Shown in pieces: positions 9,701-19,686 of a stretch of 64,000 nucleotides of DNA; within the stretch, counting starts at the first letter, position 1; each line of letters begins with the position of its first letter. Origin of the DNA: Xanthocytophaga sp031424975 (GTDB lineage: Bacteria; Bacteroidota; Bacteroidia; Cytophagales; 172606-1); contig JANPIL010000201.1 of NCBI GenBank assembly GCA_031424975.1, positions 19,963 through 83,962 on the forward strand, written 5' to 3'. Under the pieces are notes generated by a model. It was not told the origin of the DNA. It was given only the letters and a program-made list of their open reading frames with translations, and searched no databases. The position numbers and the translations under genes are program-made.

Positions 9701-10302
9701 AATTTTTAAAGCAGCCTATGGCAACCTTGATTTGGCCAAAAAATGTTCGGCGTTATTCTTACCGGAAAGACCCTGAATTACCTGCTGGCAATTTTGCCAA
9801 CCATGATAACGTACAGATTGCATTCAATGTATTGAATGAGGAGCAAAAAGACATGTATGCCTATCCTCCCGGAACGATGAATGGCTATACCAATTACCAA
9901 TGTACCGATTATGAATATGCCTTAAACCCCGTAGCAGCAAAGTATGGCGGCGGTACAGAAATATGGCGGCTGAGGGCAGCGGGTATGCCGCACAAACATT
10001 TCTTTCCCCGGCAGGCTGCTTCGCCGATGGATGGCCCTGTAAAAAATGGCGCATTGATGGTTACCAGAACCGGCAATACAAGAATGATAGAAGCGGCTAT
10101 TCCATGGAGTGAGTTGCCGGAGGTAAAGAAAAAACTGGATGCCAATCAGACCATCAAATTTTCTTACCGGGTAAATGACAACAGTAGCAATGATTGTATG
10201 GAGCTTTCCAAAGAGCGGAGTGTTTCAAAAATCAACGGTTCGTTTTTGGTAGATTGGAAAGTGCATTGGGCCAATGAGCTGGAGTTTAGTTTTGAAAAGT
10301 AA
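6712..10302 (+). CDS. Large secreted clan GH-A hydrolase with CBM9-like domain and PA14 insert
   Basis: 1196 residues. Signal peptide (cleavage near CQAQM, about 25), an N-terminal beta-sandwich (about 40-170), then a barrel with clan GH-A catalytic residues: acid/base E304 in WNEPW and nucleophile E406 in WDTESW. A beta domain (LTNVLNRPISG, about 664) leads to a CBM9-like domain starting at VDGKLDDWENV (about 750). This domain is interrupted at about 847-940 by a PA14-type module (YLFSLNTKNITRLWINNK, then LVIDNW) and resumes at RRYSYRKDPE. A paralogue at 44469-48086 has the same barrel and flanking halves but a different insert. PA14 modules bind carbohydrate in several enzymes. Substrate unknown; context suggests a plant or algal glycan. 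A terminator precedes it and another follows. Confidence 0.8.
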   Translation: MTKNKILFKVVFLLLIFSSVNVCQAQMVEGQDIPEFGKTFGIIPHQNDYSVSAVYMQTNIPGNIMWPGDSLTITIQLVNNLSKAVDVKGSMLAISYGTKGNAGDIWTPAMFKIKDEDTVPLKATIKAGGFINMQVKLTIPARFGAYGFVADLGEYGRQFITSCVRTFAAKKEKIQYPSFCLDDISNDVLQRLGTHAIRHGIAYKPTNAPDFEKWYSAERKQLLAYQQSDIAVLVKMGAPEPFEKYQPMGVSRPWLDDKDVMQNGKTDMAWLPEYDDDFKKLVYKLAAEFGWPKGPVNAFALWNEPWDGVSISGWGADIPRYREIYIKMAEAVEQARKDAGVDILIGGTSSTSNALDKLFADGTDSMLHRFDFCSIHYQGMQSSATIKKWVNRKDSLHGRVKIWDTESWVANTDDRVAAVVATNRSAGYDRAMGVYRGNICHTVPQKIRLANGSTKEIEVIHAWSVAASIGATQHFIGERKFEELLFKNGLPWITQFDGLPNDNNRSNKEDGTLVVVGDIGEEFGAENVLFKTARGLKEQTHEAELKAAIDKLDPTTQQAAIDQLKQAIAKKEVLDDASLSFADNGGKFRLFDFYGNTVAASNGKIIIPLNSNGYFLRTDGSAGSFEMLKEAVKHSDIKGIEPLETIAYDFLQPLNKNASLKLKLTNVLNRPISGLLKLKVDGVILKDSIVEISFIENETKSIEVNASAATNAPDNCYLLSLLFDAGIDGIATHEETIHANVISKRKIKVDGKLDDWENVLPQRIISDGAKQSSITEEAWFPFKNFDKSTAAGLSNGYLAYDENYFYFAAKIADSSIDDGMIRFENRDDNEFYYPEKSYVPYDTFRFGGAMLQDGISYSVRWQGKIKIRYNEEYLFSLNTKNITRLWINNKLVIDNWYNTLKPSSTGKIVLSANKTYDIKIELSKEWNAVDMQLTWQSRHQPKQIITAQVLSHQENSLTKKGLNTQVFNGPAFNAFSFSRIDSSIDLQLGENDIPDSQFLKQPMATLIWPKNVRRYSYRKDPELPAGNFANHDNVQIAFNVLNEEQKDMYAYPPGTMNGYTNYQCTDYEYALNPVAAKYGGGTEIWRLRAAGMPHKHFFPRQAASPMDGPVKNGALMVTRTGNTRMIEAAIPWSELPEVKKKLDANQTIKFSYRVNDNSSNDCMELSKERSVSKINGSFLVDWKVHWANELEFSFEK

Positions 10303-10336
10303 AATGTTCTAAGTTGTTGTCCATGAAAGCCGCTTG

Positions 10337-10380
10337 ATATTGCCAGGTGAAAACATTTCACCTGGCAATATTTATACTTT
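10337..10380 (+). terminator. Strong hairpin terminator after the PA14-containing hydrolase
   Basis: A perfect 16-bp stem (10337-10352 with 10356-10371) closes a 3-base ACA loop and is followed by a T-rich run (TTATACTTTTC). It lies 34 bases after the stop at 10302 and before the GH3 gene. Confidence 0.8.
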
Positions 10381-10413
10381 TCTAAGTCATCAGTTTTTTA
10401 AAATAACAGTTAT

Positions 10414-12579
10414 ATGGAATCCAGTTTTTCAAAAATGTTTTTGTCCTTTATCCTGCTAAGCACTTTGTTTCAAAGTTTAACGGCGCAACCATCCTTACCC
10501 ATTTATCTGAATGAAAAATTTTCTATTGAGAAAAGAGTAGAAAACGCATTGTCGTTAATGACACTGCAGGAAAAGGTTGCACTTTGCCATGCACAATCAA
10601 AATTCAGCAGTGCAGGTGTGCCAAGGTTAGGTATTTCTGAAATTTATATGTCGGATGGGCCGCACGGAATAAGGGCTGAAATGAATTGGGGTAATTGGGA
10701 ATATGCTGGCTGGACAAGTGATTCCTGTACCGCATTTCCTTCACTCAATTGCCTGGCAGCAAGTTGGGATCCATCCTTAGCTTATGAGTTTGGTGCAGCC
10801 TTGGGTGCAGAAGCACGCTACCGAAATAAAAGTATTTTATTGGGGCCTGGTGTAAACATTTGCCGTACACCACTCAATGGCCGCAATTTCGAATATATGG
10901 GCGAAGATCCACGGTTGGCGGCTGCCATGGTAGTACCCTATATTAAAGGAGTACAAATGAATGGAGTGGCAGCATGTGTAAAGCATTATATCGCTAACAA
11001 CCAGGAAACACTGAGAGGCTTTATAAATGTTGAAATGAGCGACCGGGCTTTGAATGAAATATACCTGCCCGCCTTTAGGGCAGCGGTTGTAGAAGGTGGT
11101 GCAATGGCCGTGATGGGTGCATACAATAAATTTCGGGGAACCTACTGCAACGAAAATACTTTCCTGTTGAATGAAATACTTAAAAGGGATTGGAACTTTA
11201 AGGGAGTAGTGGTATCCGATTGGAATGGTGTGCATAGCACAATGGGTGCTGCCCTTGGTGGCCTTGACATTGAAATGGGAACAGATGACCGGAAAAATTT
11301 TAATGATTATTTTTTGGCCAATCCATTTCTTGAAAAATTACAAAACGGGTCCATTGATTTAAAGTTGGTAAACGATAAGGCCCGCCGCATACTAAGAATA
11401 ATATTTCTTACCGCAATGAACAGGAGCCGGCCTTTTGGATCTTTTGCCAGCAGCCAGCATGCAGGCTTATCCGGTAAAATTGCCGAGCAGGGAATTGTAT
11501 TGCTGAAGAACGAAAAAAGCATACTTCCATTAGCGATGAATAATTTAAATACCATTGCAGTAATTGGCGATAATGCAACCCGTAAGCAAATTGTGGGCGG
11601 TGGTAGTTCGGAGTTGAAAGCTCGCTATGAAATTTCGCCACTGGATGGATTAACAAAGCGATTGAATGGCAAAATAAATGTAGTGTATGCTCAAGGTTAT
11701 AGCCTGAAGAAAGATGAGCAACAACAATTACAAAAAGCAGCGGTTGAATTGGCGGCTAAAGCAGACCTGGTGATATTTACCGGTGGCTTAAATAAAGAGA
11801 TGGGACAGGATTGTGAAGGTGCGGATAGAGTGAATATGGACTTGCCTTATGGACAAAATGAGCTGATTAGTGAACTTCTGAAAGTAAACAAAAAAGTGGT
11901 AGTGGTATTGCTATCCGGCAATCCAGTAACAATGCCTTGGGTGGATAGCGTTGCTGCCATACTGCAAGTGTGGTACCCTGGTATGGAAGGTGGTAATGCT
12001 ATTGCTAAAATATTGTGTGGCGATGTTAACCCATCGGGTAAAATCCCGTTTACATTCCCTAAAAAAATGGCCGATAATCCGGCCAGCCAATTTGGTACAC
12101 TTGCCTACCCTGGTGATGGAACAAATGTGGTGTACAAAGAAGATATTTATGTAGGATACCGGTGGTTTGATACAAAAAAAATTGAACCATTATTTCCCTT
12201 TGGTTTCGGACTTTCTTATACCAGTTTTGAGCTGGGTAAAATGAAACTGAATAAAACAACTATCAAAAAAGGTGATTTAATAACCATAGAATTGCAGGTG
12301 AAGAATACAGGTAAACGAAGTGGCTCAGAAGTGGTACAGCTCTATTTATCCCAGGTAAATCTTACAGAAGACCGACCAGAAAAAGAATTAAAATCTTTTG
12401 AAAAAGTATTTGTGGAAACAGGGAAAACGAAGGAAGCGGTTTTAACCATTTCTTCAAAAGAGTTTGAATATTATTCCAATAAAAGTAAGGGCTGGAAATT
12501 AGAGCCAGGCTTGTATAAAATATCCATAGGAAACTCCAGCAGGAATATTACTGAAATAGTGCAGGTGAGGGTGAAATAG
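10414..12579 (+). CDS. GH3 family beta-glycosidase
   Basis: 721 residues with a signal peptide ending near LTAQP. Domain order is the GH3 N-terminal barrel (about 25-320), an alpha/beta sandwich (about 350-560) and a C-terminal fibronectin-III-like domain (about 610-720). Seen motifs are MSDGPHGIR, GRNFEYMGEDP, KHYIANNQE and the nucleophile D269 in VVSDWNG. The C-terminal PFGFGLSYTSFE is typical of the bacterial beta-glucosidase/beta-xylosidase branch. The enzyme would remove terminal beta-linked sugars in the periplasm from oligosaccharides released by its neighbours. Length is normal. The upstream terminator and a 488-base downstream gap suggest a single-gene transcript. Confidence 0.92.
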   Translation: MESSFSKMFLSFILLSTLFQSLTAQPSLPIYLNEKFSIEKRVENALSLMTLQEKVALCHAQSKFSSAGVPRLGISEIYMSDGPHGIRAEMNWGNWEYAGWTSDSCTAFPSLNCLAASWDPSLAYEFGAALGAEARYRNKSILLGPGVNICRTPLNGRNFEYMGEDPRLAAAMVVPYIKGVQMNGVAACVKHYIANNQETLRGFINVEMSDRALNEIYLPAFRAAVVEGGAMAVMGAYNKFRGTYCNENTFLLNEILKRDWNFKGVVVSDWNGVHSTMGAALGGLDIEMGTDDRKNFNDYFLANPFLEKLQNGSIDLKLVNDKARRILRIIFLTAMNRSRPFGSFASSQHAGLSGKIAEQGIVLLKNEKSILPLAMNNLNTIAVIGDNATRKQIVGGGSSELKARYEISPLDGLTKRLNGKINVVYAQGYSLKKDEQQQLQKAAVELAAKADLVIFTGGLNKEMGQDCEGADRVNMDLPYGQNELISELLKVNKKVVVVLLSGNPVTMPWVDSVAAILQVWYPGMEGGNAIAKILCGDVNPSGKIPFTFPKKMADNPASQFGTLAYPGDGTNVVYKEDIYVGYRWFDTKKIEPLFPFGFGLSYTSFELGKMKLNKTTIKKGDLITIELQVKNTGKRSGSEVVQLYLSQVNLTEDRPEKELKSFEKVFVETGKTKEAVLTISSKEFEYYSNKSKGWKLEPGLYKISIGNSSRNITEIVQVRVK

Positions 12580-13067
12580 TAAGGAACGGAGGTATTTTTA
12601 TATTATCCTGAACGAGCAACATTAAGCTTCATTGCTATCGAAGTTGGCTGACAACATTTTGTCGCAAGTAAATATGCATTATGCTCGGTTGGAAAGTCTG
12701 ATTCACTAATTTATTGCTGAATAACAACATTGAAAATACAATGCTCCCCCTAATCCGACTCAACCAATGTACCTTTAAGGTTAGACTAATATTCCATCAT
12801 TTCTTTTGTCAGGCAAAATCTTTCAGCAATAAAATTCGATTAAATGAGTCTTTCATTGAAAGCTTAGTGTTAGTGAACGGCTACTAAATAGCTGGCAGAG
12901 AAAGATTTAGATAACAATAGAATTTCTCGATGGTACATTTAAGCTGTGGAATTGTTATACTTGATAACGATTGTGAATTATAAAACTTTAATGCTTTGAC
13001 CTTACTAACCTGAGTAAGATCTATTATAAAACCCACAACAATTACTAATTTATTCTATACTAAACCC
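12580..13067. other. Intergenic stretch, 488 bases, nothing recognised
   Basis: AT-rich. I see no gene, RNA, strong hairpin or copy of the repeat family found from 27470 onward. It presumably holds the promoter of the following GH78 gene. Confidence 0.4.
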
Positions 13068-15560
13068 ATGCTTTGTAAACAAGTTTATAAAAACTCGGAA
13101 GGGCTACGTCTTAATTCCCCAATAGCGTGCAAACAGAACTGTCCTTTTTTTCAAATAACTCACTTAAATAGCCCATTCCTTGCCCGACAGAAAAAAATAG
13201 TTCTCGTAATTTTAGTAACATTACAAAGTTGCAATGCTTTTTCTCAATCCACATTAGAGATAAACCCCGATTTATCCACAAAAAAATGGAATGCCCATTG
13301 GATAAAATACGCTCATGAAAAATCAGTGTATGGCGTTTATCATTTTAGAAAGCAATTTGAGTTGCCAGCAGTGTCAGATAAATTTATCATACATATTTCG
13401 GCAGATAATAAATACTGGTTATTTGTAAATGGCAACCGGGTTTGCATAGGACCAGCTAAAGGCGATGTGGCGCATTGGCGCTTTGAGAGCCTTGATATTT
13501 CACGCTATCTAAAAAAGGGGAAAAATATATTGGCTGTTGCTGTTTGGAACCAGGGCGATTATCGGGCTGTTTGCCAGGAAACGTACAGTACCGGCCTTGT
13601 GGTACAAGGCAATACAGCAGCAGAGCAAATTGTAAATACAGACGAAAGCTGGCTGGCAATGGAAGATGCAGCTTATACACCCGTATTTGATGAGTATAAA
13701 TTTGTAGGAGCAACTGAATCTTTTTTTGCTGCCAGATATCCCACGGACTGGATGCAATTAAATGCGGATGAACAGGCATTTTCGCCGGCCATTATTTCTG
13801 AAGAGGCACTGCCATTGGGTGTTGGCGGCAGCTCAAAAAGAAGAATGGTACAAAGGCTTATTCCACTTACAGAGGAAGTTGACCAGCGTTTTGCAACCGT
13901 TCGTAAAATGGATAACATCGCATTTTCCGAAAACTTTATTCATGGAAAAGGCAGTTTGCAAATCAACCCATGGAGTAAGATAAAAATATTGATTGACCAG
14001 CAATATCTTACAACTGCCTACCCTGAATTAAATATAAGTGGTGGCAAGGGTGCTAAGATTACACTTACTTACATGGAAGCTCCATTTATTAATGTACAGC
14101 AAGACAATAAAGGTAATCGAAATGAAATAGACAACAAAATAATTCATGGGATTTCCGATGTTATTTACCCCAATGGCGCTAGCAACTTTCTTTACTGGCC
14201 GTTGTATTACCGCACATTCAGGTATGTAGAAATTAGTATAGATAATTATTTAGAACCCCTCGCCATTAATAGTTTTACATCAAAATTTACGGCTTATCCT
14301 TTTAAAGAATTGGGCAGTTTTGAAAGCAGCGATACCAATTTGAAAAATATATGGGAAACAGGATGGCGTACCGCAAGATTATGTGCCTTTGATACCTACA
14401 TGGATTGCCCTTATCATGAGCAGCTTCAATATGTGGGTGATACCAGAATTCAGGCGCTACTTTCATTGTATGTTTCCGGCGACGACCGTTTAATGAAAAA
14501 TGCCATCAGCCAGTTTTATGATTCTCGTATTCCAGAAGGCTTAACTTTTAGTAGGTATCCCAGCAGGTTTCAGCAAGTAATACCACCATTTTCTTTGTTT
14601 TGGACCATGATGATACATGACCATTGGATGCACAAACAAGACCTCGATTTTGCGAAGCAATATCTTAAAAGCATTGTAGAAGTACTGGATTGGCATAAGA
14701 ATAAAATAGACCCAAAAACAGGTATGTTGGGTGAACTGCCATTTTGGAATTTTGTAGATTGGCCAAAAGAATGGCCCTGGATGGGCTATGATGAAATTAG
14801 TGGATTGCCCAAAGGATCTGAAAAAGGAAACTCTTCTATACATACCCTACAGTTTGTAAATGCCATTAATAAAGCTGTTGAATTATTTACAGCATTTGGA
14901 ATGAATGACGCTGCAAAAGAATACAAAGCGCTTTCAAATTCGCTAAAGAGAAGTACCTACGATCTTTGTTGGGATAAGGATAAAAAGATGTTGGCAAATT
15001 TGCCTAACAAAAAAGATTTTAGTCAGCACGCAAATGTACTGGCAGTGCTTACAAATATTCCCAACATTGATGATGCCGAATTGATGACACGGATTGTTGC
15101 CGACACCAACATTGTACAATGCACCATCTATTACCGGTTTTATCTTAACCAGGCAATGAAAAAAGCTGGCCTGGGAAACCGCTATGTGGATATGCTGGAA
15201 CCCTGGCGCAATATGCTTTCCATTGGCCTCACCACTTTTGCCGAAAAGCCCGAGCCCAGCCGCTCCGATTGCCATGCATGGAGTGCCAGCCCCAATTACG
15301 ATTTGCTGGCAACCGTTTTGGGAGTAACACCGGCCAGTGCAGGCTTTAAAACGGTATCAATTGCTCCCAACCTTGGCAGCCTCAGTTTCGCAAAGGGTAA
15401 GGTGCCTCATCCTAACGGTGTGATTGAGATGAGCATTAAAAAAATAGGTGTTGCTGGTATGGAAGCCTCTGTATTGCTTCCCCAAAATACCACAGGCGAA
15501 TTTTTGTGGAAGGGAGAAAAAATATCTATCCACGCCGGAAGGCAAACAATTAAAAGATGA
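13068..15560 (+). CDS. GH78-type alpha-L-rhamnosidase-like protein
   Basis: 830 residues from the only upstream ATG. The first 40 residues are polar, then KKIVLVILVTLQSCNAFSQ looks like a signal peptide, so the true start may be a non-ATG codon closer to it. Mature order: N-terminal carbohydrate-binding jelly roll (HWRFESLDISRYL), a second beta domain, then the six-hairpin barrel with DCPYHEQLQYVGDTR near residue 445, which is the family position of DCPQRE(K/R)LGWTGD. A terminal beta-sandwich with HAWSASPNYDLL follows. GH78 enzymes invert configuration and release terminal L-rhamnose. It is one of three GH78-like proteins in this cluster. It is followed after 108 bases by GH36, possibly one transcript. 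Confidence 0.82.
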   Translation: MLCKQVYKNSEGLRLNSPIACKQNCPFFQITHLNSPFLARQKKIVLVILVTLQSCNAFSQSTLEINPDLSTKKWNAHWIKYAHEKSVYGVYHFRKQFELPAVSDKFIIHISADNKYWLFVNGNRVCIGPAKGDVAHWRFESLDISRYLKKGKNILAVAVWNQGDYRAVCQETYSTGLVVQGNTAAEQIVNTDESWLAMEDAAYTPVFDEYKFVGATESFFAARYPTDWMQLNADEQAFSPAIISEEALPLGVGGSSKRRMVQRLIPLTEEVDQRFATVRKMDNIAFSENFIHGKGSLQINPWSKIKILIDQQYLTTAYPELNISGGKGAKITLTYMEAPFINVQQDNKGNRNEIDNKIIHGISDVIYPNGASNFLYWPLYYRTFRYVEISIDNYLEPLAINSFTSKFTAYPFKELGSFESSDTNLKNIWETGWRTARLCAFDTYMDCPYHEQLQYVGDTRIQALLSLYVSGDDRLMKNAISQFYDSRIPEGLTFSRYPSRFQQVIPPFSLFWTMMIHDHWMHKQDLDFAKQYLKSIVEVLDWHKNKIDPKTGMLGELPFWNFVDWPKEWPWMGYDEISGLPKGSEKGNSSIHTLQFVNAINKAVELFTAFGMNDAAKEYKALSNSLKRSTYDLCWDKDKKMLANLPNKKDFSQHANVLAVLTNIPNIDDAELMTRIVADTNIVQCTIYYRFYLNQAMKKAGLGNRYVDMLEPWRNMLSIGLTTFAEKPEPSRSDCHAWSASPNYDLLATVLGVTPASAGFKTVSIAPNLGSLSFAKGKVPHPNGVIEMSIKKIGVAGMEASVLLPQNTTGEFLWKGEKISIHAGRQTIKR

Positions 15561-15668
15561 ACGTTTTAATCAAAATAATTTTTTTGTCAGGGTTCAGAAG
15601 CAGTGGGAGTTTGTTGGATCGCACTTCTCAATTACGTCTTGCTATTTAATGAAGAAAATCAAACATCC

Positions 15669-17837
15669 ATGAATCTAAAAAAAAATTTACTGCTTATAGT
15701 AATTTCACTAACCGCTAATTTGGTAAATGCCCAGGTGCCCAATACTAAAACTCAACACCAGGGTTTTAAAATTTCCAATCCTTATTTTGAAATTAATTTT
15801 CTTTCAACAAACAACTCTCTGTATACCTACAAAGAAAAAGTAACCGGCGAAATAATAGAAATTTCAGCACCCATTTTTGAAATTGATGGCAGGCAACTAT
15901 TAGCACAACCTGCGTCGCTGCAGCTATCATCCAAACCAGATACGCTTAAAAATTGTGTGATAGAATATCACTTAAAAGGAAAGCTGAAAGCCGATGCTGC
16001 AATGAGTTTGCAAGTCACTTTCAGGGTGTCGGCGCAAAGCCCGGTCGTACGTTTTTGTTATACGCTGCAAAGTACTGTTCCTCATTTGCTCACAAAGAAA
16101 AAAGGCAAAGATTCGCTCAATTATTTTTCAGCATCCTTTAAAAAATTCACCCGTTTTTCAGAAATACAATTAGCTGATTTTAATGAGTCATCTCACTCAT
16201 TTGTGTTGAATGACAAGCTGGTGGAGGAAAGGTATTTTGAGAACAATCAGGCGGTTACGGGGCCAATCCTTGTAACAGAAAATAGCAAGGTTTCTTTTAT
16301 GCTGGCTTATGAACATGGCTCCCAGGTCCCTGACCGCTTTATCACATTTGGGTTATCGGAAACCAAAACTATTTCAGTAAAAGCTGTTAAAGGAAACTAT
16401 TATAACAATCAACCGCTTGATGCAACGCACCCCTACGAAACCATTTGGTTTGAACTGGCTGGGGTAAAAGGTGATAAGCAAAAACTGGCACAGTATTACC
16501 GCAATTTTATCCTGAAAGATATAGCAGTTAACCCAGCCAGCAGAACGCCTTACGTTTATTATAACACCTGGGGTTTTCAGGAACGAAACAAAGCATGGAA
16601 TAGTAATAGATATTTATCATCCATGAATTTAAGCCATACTCTTCAGGAGAGAAATATGGCACATCGCCTCGGCATTGATGTGTTTGTGCTGGATGCCGGT
16701 TGGTTTGGAAAAACTGGTGATTGGCAGGTGAACAAAACATTTTTTCCTGATAGTCTGCAGGTAGTAAAGGCAACGTTGGATTCGCTGAACATGAAACTTG
16801 GTTTATGGTACAGTCCGACCCAGGCAGCCGTTACCAGCAAGATATATAAAGCAAATGCAGATTGCATAACGTCTTATAATGGCGAAGCCAGCAAGCCTGC
16901 CGAAGTATGGGAAACAGAAGCCAGTTACAATATGTGCATGGTAAGTAATTACTGGAAAGACTGTGCCGCCCAAATGATAAGAAGCGCCAGGGAATATGGA
17001 AATATTTATTTTAAATGGGATGCGATATCACAGTATGGTTGTAATAGTCCGCAACACAACCATGGTACCCTGGCCAATACCGAACAGGAGCGTATGGATT
17101 GCTATGCATTTGCATTGGGCCGGTATCTTAATAAAGTGGTGGACAGTGTAGCATCGGTAGTTCCGAATGCCATTGTAGATTTCGACATCACCGAAGGCTG
17201 GCGCAGCATGGGTTTGCAGTTTTTAGCCTGTGGCAAATATTTTCATATCAACAACGGGCCATATTACGATACTTATAATTTACCTCTGCCTGAAAAAATG
17301 CTTTGGAACAATATTTTTGTGTATCCGGGAGCCGCAAGAGCAGCAATTTGTCGTAGCACTTTAGGCTATGATAAATGGATTCCCTCCGTACTTTTTCTTA
17401 CGCATTACTTACCTGATGCACCACAAACATCTCAAACAATAAATGTGGCATCACTCATACTGGGGCAGAATGGTTTTTGGGGAGATTTGCTGGCGCTTTC
17501 TGTTGAAAGCATAAACCATATTAGTGGCATCATTCAAAAATACAAACAGGTTAAAAACGATATTACGGTAAGCTACCCGGTAACAACAGGAGCCATTAAT
17601 TCCCTGCCGGAGATACATGAAAAAATAAATGAAAAGAATGGGCGTGGTGCATTGGTTATTTTTTCAATGGCCGCCATTGGCCACAGGTACACTTACATCA
17701 CAAAAAATAAAGTAGATAAAAATATATGGCACAACGAAGATGTGCAGGTGAGTTACGATAATCAGGGCAGGGCCATTATCACCTGTGAATTTAAAGATGC
17801 AGCCGCTAAAATTATTTTCTTTGGCGTCAAGCAATAA
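15669..17837 (+). CDS. GH36-like alpha-galactosidase, secreted
   Basis: Start chosen at ATG 15669 because it gives a clean signal peptide (KKNLLLIVISLTANLVNAQ); the frame is open 22 codons further upstream without signal character. The protein is 722 residues: an N-terminal beta-supersandwich (about 25-290), then a barrel with DVFVLDAGWFGKTGDW, the nucleophile region YFKWDAIS (D451) and DFDITEGWRSMG with the expected acid/base region, and a C-terminal beta domain. GH36 enzymes cleave terminal alpha-galactose with retention. It stands 20 bases before the next gene and is very likely cotranscribed with it. Together with the GH27 it shows that alpha-galactosyl groups are probable targets. Confidence 0.85.
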   Translation: MNLKKNLLLIVISLTANLVNAQVPNTKTQHQGFKISNPYFEINFLSTNNSLYTYKEKVTGEIIEISAPIFEIDGRQLLAQPASLQLSSKPDTLKNCVIEYHLKGKLKADAAMSLQVTFRVSAQSPVVRFCYTLQSTVPHLLTKKKGKDSLNYFSASFKKFTRFSEIQLADFNESSHSFVLNDKLVEERYFENNQAVTGPILVTENSKVSFMLAYEHGSQVPDRFITFGLSETKTISVKAVKGNYYNNQPLDATHPYETIWFELAGVKGDKQKLAQYYRNFILKDIAVNPASRTPYVYYNTWGFQERNKAWNSNRYLSSMNLSHTLQERNMAHRLGIDVFVLDAGWFGKTGDWQVNKTFFPDSLQVVKATLDSLNMKLGLWYSPTQAAVTSKIYKANADCITSYNGEASKPAEVWETEASYNMCMVSNYWKDCAAQMIRSAREYGNIYFKWDAISQYGCNSPQHNHGTLANTEQERMDCYAFALGRYLNKVVDSVASVVPNAIVDFDITEGWRSMGLQFLACGKYFHINNGPYYDTYNLPLPEKMLWNNIFVYPGAARAAICRSTLGYDKWIPSVLFLTHYLPDAPQTSQTINVASLILGQNGFWGDLLALSVESINHISGIIQKYKQVKNDITVSYPVTTGAINSLPEIHEKINEKNGRGALVIFSMAAIGHRYTYITKNKVDKNIWHNEDVQVSYDNQGRAIITCEFKDAAAKIIFFGVKQ

Positions 17838-17857
17838 TTTAATTTATAAACATCAAC

Positions 17858-19489
17858 ATGAGAAAAGATTTTGGTTTTCTTGCCTGCATTTTTATCAGCG
17901 CAATTTGTACCAGCAATAGTTACGCACAAGATAATGTAAAAAGGACTTATCTAAATGAGGCTCAAGTATTGCTTCCGGTTTTAACGCACCATACTTCTTA
18001 TCCTGTTCATATCATCAACATTAAAAAAGATACATCCGTATGGCTTGGGTGGAAATCAACAGTCATTTCCCCTGCTAAGCAACTTACCAATATAAAGCTG
18101 GATAAAGGCGATACCGTAATACTCGACTTTGGCCGTAACATAGTTGGTTATTTACAAGGGGTAAGTAACACAACTGCAAAAGTAAAAATTCAAACTGCAG
18201 AAGTGCTGGCGGAATTGGGTGATAACTGGGAACAATATCCTCCGTTTTTTGACAATGGGTATAAGCCATCTAATAGCTGGGTTTTTGATGTTGATATTGA
18301 AAACAACTGGCGCATAAATGAGCGGCGTACCTTTCGGTATATCAGAATGGTTGTTTTAAAAACGGATACTGCTATAACACTATCAAACCTTCACTGCGAT
18401 GAAGTTTCAGCCATTTCATTTAATAAAATTAAACCAATAAGAGGCTTTAGTAAAAAAATACAGCAGGTAGATTTAGTTGCGCAATATACCCTGCGAAATT
18501 GCATACAGGAAGTATTTGAAGATGGGCCCAAAAGAGATCAGCGTTTATGGTTGGGCGATTTGCGGCTGGAGGCATTGGCCGATGGCGTGTTGTATCAATC
18601 CGATAGCCAGGTTAAACGATGCCTGCTGCTGTTTGCCGGTATGCAAAGGGAGGATGGTTTTATACCAGCCTGTGTATTTACACAAAAGGGCGAACGCCCC
18701 GAAATTGGCGGCGAAATGATACCGGATTATGCGATGCTGTTTGGTAATGTTTTGCTGAACTATGCAAACAGTAGCAATGACTGGGTATTGGCAAAAAAGC
18801 TTTATCCTTTAGCCTGCCAGCAAGTGGACATTGTTTGTACTAAATGGCTGAATGATAAAAACTATCTGCAAATACCGGACTCTATATGGCAGTTTATTGA
18901 TTGGAGCAAAAGCTTAGACAGGCAGGCTGCAGAACATGCCACAGCTATCTATGCAGCAAAATCATTAATAAGCCTTGCAACTAAATTAGGAATAAAAAAA
19001 GATGTTATAAAATGGCAAACCCTTAGCAACAAACTAACTGCATCAGCTTTAGATAATTTGTATGATAAAGAAAAAGGGCTCTTTATTTCGGGCAGTCAAA
19101 AACAAGTTTCCTGGGCTTCGCAAATATGGATGATACTGGCTGGGGTAGCAGATAAAAATACCGGGGCTAAAATTTTAGATCAAATAAAAAAAGATTCAAC
19201 TGCTATCAAACCCGGCACACCTTATCTTATGCATCATTTGGTGCAGGCTTACCTGCTTTGCAATATGGATGAGGAAGCGTATAACCTTATCAAAAATTAT
19301 TGGGGTGGCATGGTTGATAAAGGTGCCGATACTTTCTGGGAAATTTACAATCCTGAGAATGCTTACACGTCGCCTTACAACAGCCATTTGTTTAACAGCT
19401 ATTGCCACGCCTGGAGTTGCACACCTGCCTGGTTTCTGCGGCATCCGGTGTATGGTAAAAGGCTTTTAAAGGTTGATAAGAGGAAGTGA
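17858..19489 (+). CDS. Compact GH78-like six-hairpin protein
   Basis: 543 residues with a signal peptide (CIFISAICTSNSYAQ). A short beta domain with DFGRNIVGYLQG (about 87-98) is followed by EDGPKRDQRLWLGDLRLEAL near residue 223-242, the GH78 position of DCPQRE(K/R)LGWTGD, and an alpha-helical barrel ending in HAWSCTPAWFL. It is much shorter than the other two rhamnosidase-like proteins (830 and 890 residues) and lacks the extra N-terminal binding domain. The acidic residues of the motif are kept, so activity is plausible. Its substrate could be L-rhamnose or a related terminal sugar. It follows GH36 by 20 bases. Confidence 0.75.
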   Translation: MRKDFGFLACIFISAICTSNSYAQDNVKRTYLNEAQVLLPVLTHHTSYPVHIINIKKDTSVWLGWKSTVISPAKQLTNIKLDKGDTVILDFGRNIVGYLQGVSNTTAKVKIQTAEVLAELGDNWEQYPPFFDNGYKPSNSWVFDVDIENNWRINERRTFRYIRMVVLKTDTAITLSNLHCDEVSAISFNKIKPIRGFSKKIQQVDLVAQYTLRNCIQEVFEDGPKRDQRLWLGDLRLEALADGVLYQSDSQVKRCLLLFAGMQREDGFIPACVFTQKGERPEIGGEMIPDYAMLFGNVLLNYANSSNDWVLAKKLYPLACQQVDIVCTKWLNDKNYLQIPDSIWQFIDWSKSLDRQAAEHATAIYAAKSLISLATKLGIKKDVIKWQTLSNKLTASALDNLYDKEKGLFISGSQKQVSWASQIWMILAGVADKNTGAKILDQIKKDSTAIKPGTPYLMHHLVQAYLLCNMDEEAYNLIKNYWGGMVDKGADTFWEIYNPENAYTSPYNSHLFNSYCHAWSCTPAWFLRHPVYGKRLLKVDKRK

Positions 19490-19686
19490 ATACTAAAGAG
19501 TATAATTTGATTATTGCTTACCAATTAATGCTAAAAAATATCTATTGTTAGCCTTAGTCGAAAATAAGCCAAACTTTAAATAACCTTATTACCTTATTCG
19601 GCATAGTGGCAACTGCATTGTAAACTTGTAATTTAATTTTAAAAACAAATCTTGGGGTACAAATTTAATTTTACCCGTTATAAAAA